64,000 nucleotides of DNA from Candidatus Accumulibacter meliphilus (GTDB taxonomy: Bacteria; Pseudomonadota; Gammaproteobacteria; Burkholderiales; Rhodocyclaceae), in the NCBI GenBank assembly GCA_003332265.1, contig QPGA01000012.1:22770-86769 (forward strand), written 5' to 3'. Both the position numbers and the translations under genes were made by a program. Below are positions 54,808-64,000 of the stretch, in pieces. The notes under the pieces are model-generated. The model was not told the origin of the DNA and ran no database searches. It saw nothing but the letters and a program-made list of their open reading frames with translations. Every line of letters starts with the position of its first letter. Within the stretch, counting starts at the first letter, position 1.

Positions 54808-56053
54808 ACAGACTGAAGGTTCACACGCGGTTGCCGAAGCGGTCGGCCTTTGCCGGCCCGAAGTCATTTGCGCCTACCCGATTTCACCCCAGACACACAT
54901 CGTCGAAGGCCTTGGTGAAATGGTCAAAGCTGGTGAAGTCACCGACTGCGAGTTCATCAACGTCGAATCGGAGTTTGCGGCCATGAGCGTCGCCATCGGT
55001 TCGTCGGCGACCGGTGCGCGCACCTATACCGCCACCGCTTCACAGGGCATTCTGTTCATGTGCGAGGCGGTGTATAACGCTTCCGGCCTCGGCCTGCCGA
55101 TCGTCATGACCGTCGCCAACCGGGCCATCGGAGCACCGATCAATATCTGGAACGACCATACCGATGCGCTTTCGCAACGCGACAGCGGCTGGATCCAGCT
55201 CTTTGCCGAGACCAACCAGGAAGCGCTCGATCTGCACATCCTGGCTTTCAAACTCGCTGAGGAAGTCAGCCTGCCGGTAATGGTCTGCATGGACGGCTTC
55301 ATTCTCACGCACGCTTACGAACGCGTGGACGTACCGACTCAAGAGCAGGTCGATGCCTTCCTGCCGCCTTACGAGCCGCGCCAGGTTCTTGACCCGACCG
55401 ATCCGGTGTCGATCGGTGCGATGGTCGGTCCGGAAGCTTTCTCCGAAGTGCGCTACCTCGCGCACGCCAAGCAGATGCAGGCCCTGGAACTGATCCCGAA
55501 GTTGGCCGCGCAGTTCAAGACCATTTTCGGTCGCGATTCCGGTGGTCTGACCCATTCCTATCTCACCGACGACGCGGAAACCATCGTCGTCGCGATGGGT
55601 TCGATCCTGGGCACCATCAAGGATGTCGTCGACGAGATGCGCCAGGCGGGCGAGAAAATCGGCGTCCTGGGAATCATTTCCTACCGTCCTTTCCCGCTCG
55701 AAGAGGTACGTAATGCGCTGCAGAACGCAAAACGCGTCGTCGTGCTCGAAAAAAGCCTCGCCGTAGGCATCGGCGGCGTCGTGTCTACCGATGTGCGCAT
55801 GGCGATGTCCGGGCTGCAACTCGAAGGACATACCGTCGTCGCCGGACTCGGCGGACGGGCGATCACCATGAAGTCGCTGCACGCGCTGTTTGCCAAAGCC
55901 GTCGCCGGCGAACTTGAGCGCCTGACCTTCCTCGATCTCGACTGGGACGTGGTCAACAAGCAACTCGAACGCGAGCGTACGACGCGCCGTTCGGGTCCGG
56001 CAGCAGAAAGCATGCTGCGCGACGTCGGCGTCGTTGCCGCCCGTATTGGCTGA
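54800..56053 (+). CDS. 2-oxoacid:acceptor oxidoreductase, alpha subunit
   Basis: 417 residues. Typical PorA-type motifs: EAVGLCRPEVICAYPISPQT, VESEFAAMSVAIGSSATGAR, TATASQGILFMCEAVYNASG and ANRAIGAPINIWNDHTDAL. The pyruvate-type YPISPQT and the NIWNDH segment suggest pyruvate or an arylglyoxylate as substrate; 2-oxoglutarate is less likely. GAGGAGG precedes the ATG. It carries part of the TPP site with the beta subunit. Confidence 0.92.
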   Translation: MLKQTEGSHAVAEAVGLCRPEVICAYPISPQTHIVEGLGEMVKAGEVTDCEFINVESEFAAMSVAIGSSATGARTYTATASQGILFMCEAVYNASGLGLPIVMTVANRAIGAPINIWNDHTDALSQRDSGWIQLFAETNQEALDLHILAFKLAEEVSLPVMVCMDGFILTHAYERVDVPTQEQVDAFLPPYEPRQVLDPTDPVSIGAMVGPEAFSEVRYLAHAKQMQALELIPKLAAQFKTIFGRDSGGLTHSYLTDDAETIVVAMGSILGTIKDVVDEMRQAGEKIGVLGIISYRPFPLEEVRNALQNAKRVVVLEKSLAVGIGGVVSTDVRMAMSGLQLEGHTVVAGLGGRAITMKSLHALFAKAVAGELERLTFLDLDWDVVNKQLERERTTRRSGPAAESMLRDVGVVAARIG

Positions 56054-56064
56054 GGAGACCCACG

Positions 56065-57078
56065 ATGAGCTTTCAACCCGTCCATTTCTATCAGACCGGC
56101 ACCTTCACCGTCGGCAATCGCCTCCTGGAAGCATCAGAACGCAGCGTCCAGGCCAATATTGAACGCACCAATTCGCTGAACTCCGGACACCGTGCGTGTC
56201 AGGGTTGTGGTGAAGCACTCGGCGCTCGTTACGCCATCGACGCGGCGATGAATGCCGCCCGCGGCCGCCTGATTGCCGCCAATGCCACCGGCTGTCTGGA
56301 AGTCTTCTCGACCCCCTACCCCGAAACCTCGTGGCAAATCCCGTGGATTCACTCGCTCTTCGGTAATACCGCGGCCGTCGCCACCGGCATTGCCGCCGCG
56401 ATCAAGGTGAAAAAACAGAAAGGCCAGATGGGTGACGTCCGCGTCGTCGCCCAGGGTGGCGATGGCGGCACCACCGACATCGGTTTCGGCTGCCTGTCGG
56501 GCATGTTCGAGCGCAATGACGATGTTCTGTACATCTGCTACGACAACGGCGGCTACATGAACACCGGCGTGCAGCGCAGTTCGGCAACGCCACCGGCAGC
56601 GCGCACGGCGACGACCATGCCGGTCGGCCCAGAACCGGGCAACCAGTTCGGCCAGGGCAAGTTCCTCCCGGCGATCGCCATGGCCCACGAAATTCCTTAC
56701 GTCGCGACGGCCACCGTCGCCGACCTGCGTGATCTGGAATACAAGGTCACCAAGGCCATGGGCATGCGTGGCGCGCGCTACATCCACATTCTCGTCCCCT
56801 GTCCGCTGGGCTGGGGCGCGGCCTCGGAAGACACCATTCTGCTGGCGCGCCTGGCCAAGGAAACCGGCATTTTCCCGGTCTTCGAAGCGGAGAACGGCGA
56901 GATCACCGGCAACCTGAAGATCCGCAGAAAGCAGCCGGTCGAGGAATACCTCAAGCGGCAGAAGCGCTATGCGCACCTCTTCGGCAAGAAGCCGGCAGTG
57001 GCAACGATCGCCCGCCTGCAAGCGGCGGCAGACAAGAATATTCGCAAATACGGACTGCTCGACCAGGAGGCGAACTGA
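56065..57078 (+). CDS. 2-oxoacid:acceptor oxidoreductase, beta subunit (TPP-binding)
   Basis: 337 residues. The TPP motif is clear: VVAQGGDGGTTDIGFGCLSG, then YICYDNGGYMNTGVQRSSAT. Cysteines in GHRACQGCGEALG and CLEVFSTPYPETSW position the FeS cluster as in PorB. It starts 11 bp after alpha, and its stop TGA overlaps the next ATG by one base. The missing delta-ferredoxin subunit is replaced by the FeS domain of the following gene. Confidence 0.92.
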   Translation: MSFQPVHFYQTGTFTVGNRLLEASERSVQANIERTNSLNSGHRACQGCGEALGARYAIDAAMNAARGRLIAANATGCLEVFSTPYPETSWQIPWIHSLFGNTAAVATGIAAAIKVKKQKGQMGDVRVVAQGGDGGTTDIGFGCLSGMFERNDDVLYICYDNGGYMNTGVQRSSATPPAARTATTMPVGPEPGNQFGQGKFLPAIAMAHEIPYVATATVADLRDLEYKVTKAMGMRGARYIHILVPCPLGWGAASEDTILLARLAKETGIFPVFEAENGEITGNLKIRRKQPVEEYLKRQKRYAHLFGKKPAVATIARLQAAADKNIRKYGLLDQEAN

Positions 57079-58700
57079 TGGAAAAACCCTTTGCCATTAC
57101 CCTAGACCCCGGCTCCTCGCTGGCCAACCACACCGGCTCGTGGCGTACTTCGCGGCCGGTCTATATCGACCGCTTGCCCCCCTGCAACAAGCAATGTCCC
57201 GCTGGTGAGGACATCCAGGGCTGGCTGTTTCATGCCGAATCCGGCGACTATGAAAGCGCCTGGCGGCACCTGACCAAAGACAACCCTTTCCCGGCGATCA
57301 TGGGACGTGTTTGTTACCACAGCTGCGAAAGTGTCTGCAACCGTGGCCAGATCGACGAGCCGGTGGGCATCAATTCGGTCGAGCGCTTTCTCGGCGACGA
57401 GGCGCTCAAGCTCGGCTGGAAACTCACCCCACCGAGCAGCGAGTCGGGCAAGAATGTGTTGGTCGTCGGTGCCGGTCCGTCCGGCATGTCGGCGGCCTAC
57501 CACCTGCGCCGCCTCGGCCACAGCGTCACGGTGTACGAGGCGGGACCGCTGCTCGGCGGCATGATGCGCTTCGGGATCCCGAAATACCGCCTGCCGCGCG
57601 ACATTCTCGAGGCAGAAATGCAGCGCGTCGTGGAACTCGGCGTCAAGGTGAATCTGAACACCAAAGTCGATAACATTCTCAACACCATGGCCGACGGCAA
57701 GTTCGACGCCGCCTTCCTGGCCGTTGGTGCGCACATCGGCAAACGCGCCCGCATCCCGGCTGGCGACGCGGCGAAAATCGTCGACGCCATCTCGCTGCTA
57801 CGCAGCATGGAGGGCGAAGAGAAGCCGATGCTCGGTCGCCGCGTCGTCGTCTATGGCGGTGGCAATACCGCTATCGACGTGGCGCGTACCGCGAAGCGCA
57901 TGGGCGCCGAACCCTTGATCGTCTACCGCCGCACACGCGCGGCAATGCCGGCCCATGACTTCGAGATGGAAGAAGCCCTTCAGGAAGGGATCATGGTCAA
58001 GTGGCTGTCGACCATCACCCAGGCCGACGAGTCATCCCTGACCATCGAGAAGATGGCCCTGGACGAGACCGGCTTCCCGCAGCCGACCGGCGAGTTCGAG
58101 ACCATCGAGGCCGATTCACTGGTCCTGGCGCTGGGACAGGATGTCGATCTCGGACTCCTTGAAGGCGTTCCCGGCCTGGAGGTCAAAGACGGCGTGGTCA
58201 AAGTCGCACCGAACATGATGACCGGTCATCCGGGAATTTTCGCGGGTGGCGACATGGTTCCCGCGGAGCGCAACGTCACCGTCGGCATCGGTCACGGCAA
58301 GCAGGCGGCGCGGCATATCGACGCCTGGCTGCGCGGCGAGGAACACGTTCCGGCAGTGCAGCACGAAGTGGCCAACTTCGAGAAACTCAACACCTGGTAT
58401 TACGCCGACGCACCGAAAACCGTGCGCCCGATGCTGGACATCATTCGTCGCCAGTCGACTTTCGATGAAGTCCAGGGCGGCCTGGACGAGAGCACGGCGC
58501 TGTTCGAAGCCCGCCGCTGTCTGTCCTGCGGCAACTGCTTCGAGTGCGACAACTGCTACGGCGTCTGCCCGGACAATGCAGTCATCAAGCTCGGCCCCGG
58601 CAAGCGCTTTCAATTCAACTATGACTACTGCAAGGGCTGCGGCATGTGTGTTGCCGAATGCCCCTGCGGCGCGATCAAGATGGAGGCAGAAGAAATCTGA
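57078..58700 (+). CDS. NAD(P)-binding GltD-like subunit fused to 2[4Fe-4S] ferredoxin domain
   Basis: 540 residues. N-terminal Cys cluster (PPCNKQCPAGEDIQGW; CYHSCESVCNRGQ) as in glutamate synthase small subunit, FAD site VLVVGAGPSGMSAAYHLRRL, NAD(P) site VVVYGGGNTAIDVARTAKRM, and a C-terminal ferredoxin domain (CLSCGNCFECDNCYGVCPD; CKGCGMCVAECPCG). It would carry electrons between the oxidoreductase and NAD(P), like the epsilon subunit of phenylglyoxylate dehydrogenase. Whether pyruvate is oxidised or made depends on conditions. ATG overlaps the beta stop. Confidence 0.9.
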   Translation: MEKPFAITLDPGSSLANHTGSWRTSRPVYIDRLPPCNKQCPAGEDIQGWLFHAESGDYESAWRHLTKDNPFPAIMGRVCYHSCESVCNRGQIDEPVGINSVERFLGDEALKLGWKLTPPSSESGKNVLVVGAGPSGMSAAYHLRRLGHSVTVYEAGPLLGGMMRFGIPKYRLPRDILEAEMQRVVELGVKVNLNTKVDNILNTMADGKFDAAFLAVGAHIGKRARIPAGDAAKIVDAISLLRSMEGEEKPMLGRRVVVYGGGNTAIDVARTAKRMGAEPLIVYRRTRAAMPAHDFEMEEALQEGIMVKWLSTITQADESSLTIEKMALDETGFPQPTGEFETIEADSLVLALGQDVDLGLLEGVPGLEVKDGVVKVAPNMMTGHPGIFAGGDMVPAERNVTVGIGHGKQAARHIDAWLRGEEHVPAVQHEVANFEKLNTWYYADAPKTVRPMLDIIRRQSTFDEVQGGLDESTALFEARRCLSCGNCFECDNCYGVCPDNAVIKLGPGKRFQFNYDYCKGCGMCVAECPCGAIKMEAEEI

Positions 58701-58763
58701 TCGCTTGCGCTGTGCCCGTTTTCCGCTCCACATCCGCTTGCGGATCGGGAGCGCTGCAATTCA

Positions 58764-58791
58764 GTGACCCGGCGTAACTTGCCCGGGTCAC
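58764..58791 (+). terminator. hairpin after the oxidoreductase operon
   Basis: GTGACCCGG (58764-58772) pairs with CCGGGTCAC (58783-58791). No T-run follows, so it is a weak intrinsic terminator at best. Confidence 0.55.
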
Positions 58792-58805
58792 TCACTCTAG
58801 GGCCT

Positions 58806-58826
58806 CTTCGAGCGTGCTGCTCGAAG
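58806..58826 (+). promoter_or_regulatory. 5'-leader hairpin of ppdK
   Basis: CTTCGAGC and GCTCGAAG, 5-base loop, followed by a pyrimidine-rich run and then GAGG before the ppdK ATG. It could be a terminator/attenuator or an mRNA-stabilising leader. Confidence 0.45.
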
Positions 58827-58860
58827 CTCCTTTCCTTCTTTCCTCATACGCGAGGTATTT

Positions 58861-61593
58861 ATGTCAACTGAAACAAAGAACGTGTACGTATTTGGTGCCA
58901 GCCGCACTGACGGTGATGCCACGATGAAGAATCTTCTCGGCGGCAAGGGCGCCAACCTGGCCGAGATGTGCCGCCTGGGAATCGTCGTTCCGCCCGGTTT
59001 GACCATCAGTACCGAAGTGTGCACCGTCTACACCGAGCAGGGTCAGGATGCTGTCGCCAAGTTGATCGATGCGGAAGTCCGTGCCAGTGTTGCCTTCATC
59101 GAAAAAGAAATGGGCAAGAAGTTCGGCGACTCCTCCGATCCGCTGCTGCTCTCCGTACGCTCGGGCTCGCGCGCCTCGATGCCGGGGATGATGGACACCA
59201 TTCTGAATCTCGGCCTCAACGACGATGCCGTCGCCGGCCTGGCCAGCAAGGCTGGCAACGAACGTTTCGCCTGGGACTCGTACCGCCGTTTCATCCAGAT
59301 GTACGGCGACGTGGTGATGGGCCTCAAACCGGTATCGAAGGAAGAGCACGACCCCTTCGAAGTGGTCATCGACGCGCTCAAGGAACAAAAGGGCGTCGAA
59401 CTCGATACCGATCTGAACACCAACGACCTGAAAGAGCTGGTGCTGCGCTTCAAGGGACTGATTCGTGCCCGCATCGGCCGCGAGTTCCCGACCGATCCGT
59501 GGGAACAGCTGTGGGGTTCGGTGATGGCCGTCTTCCAGAGCTGGAACAATGACCGCGCCGTGGTATACCGCGAACTGAACGACATCCCTGACGCCTGGGG
59601 AACGGCCGTCAATGTGCAGGCCATGGTCTTCGGCAACCTTGGCGACAACAGCGGTACCGGCGTGGCCTTCACGCGTGATGCAGGGACCGGCGAAGACCTC
59701 TTCAACGGCGAGTTCCTGATCAATGCGCAGGGTGAAGATGTCGTCGCCGGCACCCGTACGCCGCAACAGATCACCCTCGAGGGCTCGCAGCGTTGGGCAC
59801 AGCTGGCGATGGTCAGCGAAGAAGATCGCCGCAGCCGCTTCCCATCGCTCGAAGAGCTGATGCCGGATATTTACAAGCAGCTGCTGGCCGCCGAAACCAA
59901 GCTCGAGGAACACTACAAGGACATGCAGGACGTCGAGTTCACCATTCAGGAAGGCCGCCTGTGGATGCTCCAGACGCGTGGCGGCAAGCGTACCGGCGCG
60001 GCCATGGTGCGCATCGCCATGGAAATGCTGCGTCAGGGCATGATCGATGAGAAGGAAGCCCTGCGCCGCGTCGGTCCGGATCGCCTCAACGAACTGCTGC
60101 ACCCGGTCTTCGACCCGGCAGCGATCAAGAAGGCCCGTTCCATTGCCCACGGCCTGCCGGCTTCGCCGGGCGCCGCCACCGGCCAGATCGTGTTCTTCGC
60201 CGACGAGGCCGAAGAATGGGTCCGCAAGGGCAAGGCCGTGATCCTGGTGCGCCAGGAGACTTCGCCCGAAGACCTGCGCGGAATGAGCGTCGCCACTGGC
60301 ATCCTGACCGCGCGTGGCGGCATGACCTCGCACGCGGCAGTCGTCGCACGCGGCATGGGCAAGTGCTGTATCTCGGGTGCCGGCGCGGTGCGTGTCGATT
60401 ACCACGCGCGGACCATGTCCGTCGGTGGTGAGACCTACAAGGAAGGCGACTGGATTTCGCTCGACGGCTCGACCGGCAATGTCTTCGAAGGCCAGGTGCC
60501 GACCAAGGAAGCCGAACTGACCGGCGACTTTGGCGCCCTGATGGACCTGACCGACAAGTACAAGCGGCTGGGCATTCGTGCCAATGCCGACACCCCGGAC
60601 GACGCCAAGGCCGCGCGCAATTTCGGCGCCAAGGGCATCGGCCTCTGCCGTACCGAGCACATGTTCTTTGAAGGCGACCGCATCAAGGCCGTCCGCGAAA
60701 TGATCCTCGCCGAGGACGAAGCCGGCCGCCGCAGGGCACTGGCCAAGCTGCTGCCGATGCAGCGCGGTGACTTTGAAGGCCTGTTCCGTGAAATGAGCGG
60801 GCTGGCGGTCACCATTCGCCTGCTCGACCCGCCGCTGCACGAATTCGTCCCGCACGACGAAGCCAACCAGAAGATCATGGCCCACGAAATGAATGTGCCG
60901 CTGGGAGTGATCAAGATGAGGGTCGATGACCTGCACGAGTTCAACCCGATGATGGGTCACCGCGGCTGCCGCCTCGGCATTACCTATCCGGAAATCACCG
61001 AAATGCAGACCCGCGCGATCATCGAGGCGGCGCTCAACATGAAAGCCAAGGGGTTCGACGTCAAGGCCGAGATCATGGTGCCACTGGTCGGGACGGTACG
61101 TGAATTCAACGCCCAGGCCAAGATCATCCGCAAGACCGCCGACGCCGTCTTCGCCGAGCGTGGCGAAAAGATCGACTACATGGTCGGCACGATGATCGAG
61201 ACGCCACGTGCGGCCCTGATCGCCGACAGCATTGGTCAGCAAGCGGAGTTCTTCTCGTTCGGGACCAACGACCTGACGCAGATGGCGATGGGTTTCTCGC
61301 GCGACGACGCCGGCAAGTTTCTGCCGAGCTATCTGAAAGACGGCATGTACGAGCGCGACCCCTTCGAGTCGATCGACCAGAAAGGTGTTGGCCTGCTGGT
61401 CGAAATGGCCGTCGAGAAAGGACGCAAGGCGCGTCCGGGGATCAAGCTGGGCGTCTGTGGTGAGCACGGTGGCGACCCGGATTCGATCACCTTCTTCCAT
61501 CGTACCGGCCTCGACTACGTCAGTTGCTCGCCTTTCCGCGTGCCGATTGCCCGCCTGGCAGCGGCGCGAGCGGCCATCGACGACGCCAGCTGA
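58861..61593 (+). CDS. ppdK: pyruvate phosphate dikinase
   Basis: 910 residues, typical PPDK. N-terminal nucleotide-grasp domain ([40 protein letters not shown]), phospho-histidine in [18 protein letters not shown], and C-terminal PEP domain ([10 protein letters not shown] type [22 protein letters not shown]). It interconverts pyruvate + ATP + Pi and PEP + AMP + PPi. Its position after the 2-oxoacid oxidoreductase suggests acetyl-CoA to pyruvate to PEP flow. GAGG lies five bases before the ATG. Confidence 0.95.
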   Translation: MSTETKNVYVFGASRTDGDATMKNLLGGKGANLAEMCRLGIVVPPGLTISTEVCTVYTEQGQDAVAKLIDAEVRASVAFIEKEMGKKFGDSSDPLLLSVRSGSRASMPGMMDTILNLGLNDDAVAGLASKAGNERFAWDSYRRFIQMYGDVVMGLKPVSKEEHDPFEVVIDALKEQKGVELDTDLNTNDLKELVLRFKGLIRARIGREFPTDPWEQLWGSVMAVFQSWNNDRAVVYRELNDIPDAWGTAVNVQAMVFGNLGDNSGTGVAFTRDAGTGEDLFNGEFLINAQGEDVVAGTRTPQQITLEGSQRWAQLAMVSEEDRRSRFPSLEELMPDIYKQLLAAETKLEEHYKDMQDVEFTIQEGRLWMLQTRGGKRTGAAMVRIAMEMLRQGMIDEKEALRRVGPDRLNELLHPVFDPAAIKKARSIAHGLPASPGAATGQIVFFADEAEEWVRKGKAVILVRQETSPEDLRGMSVATGILTARGGMTSHAAVVARGMGKCCISGAGAVRVDYHARTMSVGGETYKEGDWISLDGSTGNVFEGQVPTKEAELTGDFGALMDLTDKYKRLGIRANADTPDDAKAARNFGAKGIGLCRTEHMFFEGDRIKAVREMILAEDEAGRRRALAKLLPMQRGDFEGLFREMSGLAVTIRLLDPPLHEFVPHDEANQKIMAHEMNVPLGVIKMRVDDLHEFNPMMGHRGCRLGITYPEITEMQTRAIIEAALNMKAKGFDVKAEIMVPLVGTVREFNAQAKIIRKTADAVFAERGEKIDYMVGTMIETPRAALIADSIGQQAEFFSFGTNDLTQMAMGFSRDDAGKFLPSYLKDGMYERDPFESIDQKGVGLLVEMAVEKGRKARPGIKLGVCGEHGGDPDSITFFHRTGLDYVSCSPFRVPIARLAAARAAIDDAS

Positions 61594-61596
61594 GCT

Positions 61597-61723
61597 TAAT
61601 GTGAAAGTCGCGCAAGCGGCTCACGAAGCTCCCTTCTCCCCTTGCGGGAGAAGGGTCTGGGGAAGAGGGGGAAACGGTCATGACGTTCATGATCCGGGGT
61701 ATCCCGACATGTCATGACCGTTA
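61597..61723 (-). repeat. dispersed 122-bp repeat, copy J
   Basis: Reverse copy just after the ppdK stop (TTAATGTGAAAG to CATGACCGTTA), flanked by TA. Confidence 0.88.
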
Positions 61724-61898
61724 GCAGCCACTCCTCCGACAGTCTCCGTTCCCGGTTCCCCTGCGCAGCGACATCGCCAGGTTCCGGGCACGCAGGAAGT
61801 CGGAGCTGTCAGTTCTTGCGCCCGCCAGGGCCCCCCGGCCCTGGCGGACCGCAATCGCCGACGCAACGCACCGCCTGGCTCCCAGGCGGTGTTTTTTT
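61724..61898 (+). ncRNA. candidate structured small RNA ending in a strong terminator
   Basis: Non-coding stretch with an 11-bp stem of CCGCCAGGGCC and its complement (61822-61847, loop CCCC) and then the terminator at 61869-61898. No RNA family is recognised and no promoter is clear; it could simply be a ppdK 3' region. The other 81 bp to tgt hold no gene. Confidence 0.25.
61869..61898 (+). terminator. strong rho-independent terminator
   Basis: CACCGCCTGG (61869-61878), loop CTC, CCAGGCGGTG (61882-61891), then seven T (61892-61898). It ends transcription from ppdK or from a small RNA, before tgt. Confidence 0.92.
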
Positions 61899-61979
61899 GT
61901 CGGGAAAGTACTTGCCCGCATTTTCACGCCGTGCTGCGCAGTGGCTTGCCACTTTCGGCGCCATAATGGTCTTCAATAG

Positions 61980-63092
<1,113 letters not shown>

Positions 63093-63095
63093 TAG

Positions 63096-63104
63096 TGCTA
63101 TAAT
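63096..63104 (+). promoter_or_regulatory. extended -10 promoter before yajC-secD
   Basis: TGCTATAAT, a perfect TATAAT with the extended TG, just after the tgt stop and 40 bp before yajC. The -35 region is weak, consistent with extended -10 promoters. Confidence 0.65.
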
Positions 63105-63143
63105 TACGGGTTCAATTTAAACCTTCCATTCCAGGAGACTGAT

Positions 63144-63470
63144 GTGCTAATCAGTACCGCCCACGCCCAAACCGCTGCCGCCGCCGACCCAACGGGTGGC
63201 TTCATGCAGCTCCTGCCGATCATTTTGATGTTCATCGTCCTCTACTTCCTGATGATCCGGCCACAGATGAAGCGCACCAAGGATCACAAGGCGCTGGTCG
63301 AAGCCCTTGCCAAAGGCGATGAAGTAGTCACCGGTGGCGGCATTGCCGGCCGCATTACCAAGGTCAGCGAGAACTTTATCGCCATCGAAGTTGCCACCGC
63401 CGTCGAAATCCAGGTCCAGAAACAGGCGGTCACGCTGCTTCTGCCAAAAGGCACGCTGAAGGCACTCTAA
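63144..63470 (+). CDS. yajC: Sec translocase accessory protein YajC
   Basis: 108 residues, one membrane helix (LLPIILMFIVLYFLMIRPQM) followed by the conserved KRTKDHKALVEALAKGDEVV and GGIAGRITKVSENF. It binds SecDF. The start is GTG 63144 with AGGAG six bases upstream; the ATG two bases earlier is out of frame and meets a stop at once. Confidence 0.95.
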   Translation: MLISTAHAQTAAAADPTGGFMQLLPIILMFIVLYFLMIRPQMKRTKDHKALVEALAKGDEVVTGGGIAGRITKVSENFIAIEVATAVEIQVQKQAVTLLLPKGTLKAL

Positions 63471-63532
63471 CCACCAGCCGGGCGCCTGCCTCCGGGCGGC
63501 GCTCGCGTCCTCTGACGGCACAAAAAGTATTC

Positions 63533-64000
63533 ATGAATCGCTATCCGCTCTGGAAGTACATTCTCGTCGGCCTGGCACTGCTGTTCGGCCTGATCTACAC
63601 CTTGCCCAACTTCTTTGGCGAATCGCCTGCGGTGCAGGTTTCAAGCGCCAAGGCGACGCTGAAGATCGACACCAGCACCCGAGAACGGGTCGCCAGCACT
63701 CTGCAGGCAGCCGGGATAGCGAACAGTGGCCTCTTTCTCGACAGCAATGGCGTCAAGGTTCGCCTGTTGAGCAACGATACGCAGCTGCAGGCAAAAGATG
63801 CCCTGGAGAAGCAATTCAACCCGGACAGTAGCAACCCGCAATACGTCATCGCCCTGAATCTGCTGTCGAGTTCGCCGCAATGGCTGACCAGGCTGCACGC
63901 GCTACCGATGTACCTCGGCCTCGACCTGCGTGGCGGCGTACATTTCCTGCTGCAGGTGGACATGCCGGGCGCGCTGACCAAACGCCTGGACTCGATCGGC
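63533..64000 (+). CDS. secD: protein translocase subunit SecD (3' truncated by window end)
   Basis: First 156 codons. The N-terminal helix NRYPLWKYILVGLALLFGLI, the conserved YTLPNFFGE and the LGLDLRGGVHFLLQVDM motif identify SecD. It helps late steps of protein export using the proton gradient. It follows yajC by 62 bp, as usual. Confidence 0.95.
   Translation, partial: MNRYPLWKYILVGLALLFGLIYTLPNFFGESPAVQVSSAKATLKIDTSTRERVASTLQAAGIANSGLFLDSNGVKVRLLSNDTQLQAKDALEKQFNPDSSNPQYVIALNLLSSSPQWLTRLHALPMYLGLDLRGGVHFLLQVDMPGALTKRLDSIG

Noticed and set aside
58864-61500. 878-codon minus-strand open frame opposite ppdK
   Set aside because: Shadow of ppdK, whose phospho-histidine and PEP motifs are unmistakable on the plus strand.

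Overview
The window reads as a high-GC proteobacterial chromosome, most likely a betaproteobacterium of the Rhodocyclales / 'Candidatus Accumulibacter' type. This is an inference from gene content: an ethylmalonyl-CoA (EMC) pathway operon next to mesaconyl-CoA transferase and C4-hydratase genes, a PEP-CTERM protein, an N-type ATPase operon, and a tgt-yajC-secD block. No rRNA or tRNA gene was seen to test it.

Layout. 1-9.1 kb: end of a vWA protein with an ECF sigma factor and a probable membrane anti-sigma partner, an exported arylsulfatase, a Sel1-repeat protein, and a Pat-like acetyltransferase whose CoA-ligase half looks dead. 9.4-18.4 kb: an accessory island with a TumE/TumA-type toxin-antitoxin pair, a membrane Mrr-like nuclease, a PIN-domain pair, a hairpin-rich non-coding stretch, and a 1443-residue TIR-STAND-TPR protein with fourteen nearly identical 46-residue repeats (a candidate anti-phage sensor). 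18.5-26.3 kb: a permease with a small thioredoxin-like protein, then an N-type ATPase operon (atpD-C-Q-B-E-F-A-G) without an evident atpR. 26.4-36.8 kb: PEP-CTERM protein, small charged secreted protein, TPR and HupE proteins, a UvrD-like helicase behind a near-consensus LexA box, a DUF389/OmpA protein, TauE, and a BNR/MoaD pair.

36.9-53.8 kb: the metabolic core. On the minus strand, in transcription order: a CitE-like aldolase (DUF6986), mcd, a MaoC dehydratase, ecm, meaB, ccr (fused to two CBS domains), a quinone-reductase-like gene and phaJ. Then meh, and on the plus strand mct, mcl and mch. Together these cover most steps from crotonyl-CoA to mesaconyl-C1-CoA. From there they permit either glyoxylate plus propionyl-CoA (Mch, Mcl) or, through Mct and Meh, citramalyl-CoA and so pyruvate plus acetyl-CoA. 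54.2-61.6 kb: a 2-oxoacid:acceptor oxidoreductase with its own NAD(P)/FeS subunit, then pyruvate phosphate dikinase, which suggests traffic among acetyl-CoA, pyruvate and PEP. 62-64 kb: tgt, yajC and the start of secD.

A dispersed, hairpin-forming repeat of about 122 bp, usually flanked by TA, occurs ten times (nine near-full, one partial; two tandem pairs). It sits at gene boundaries, overlaps two stop codons, and appears to supply the translation start and first codons of atpA.
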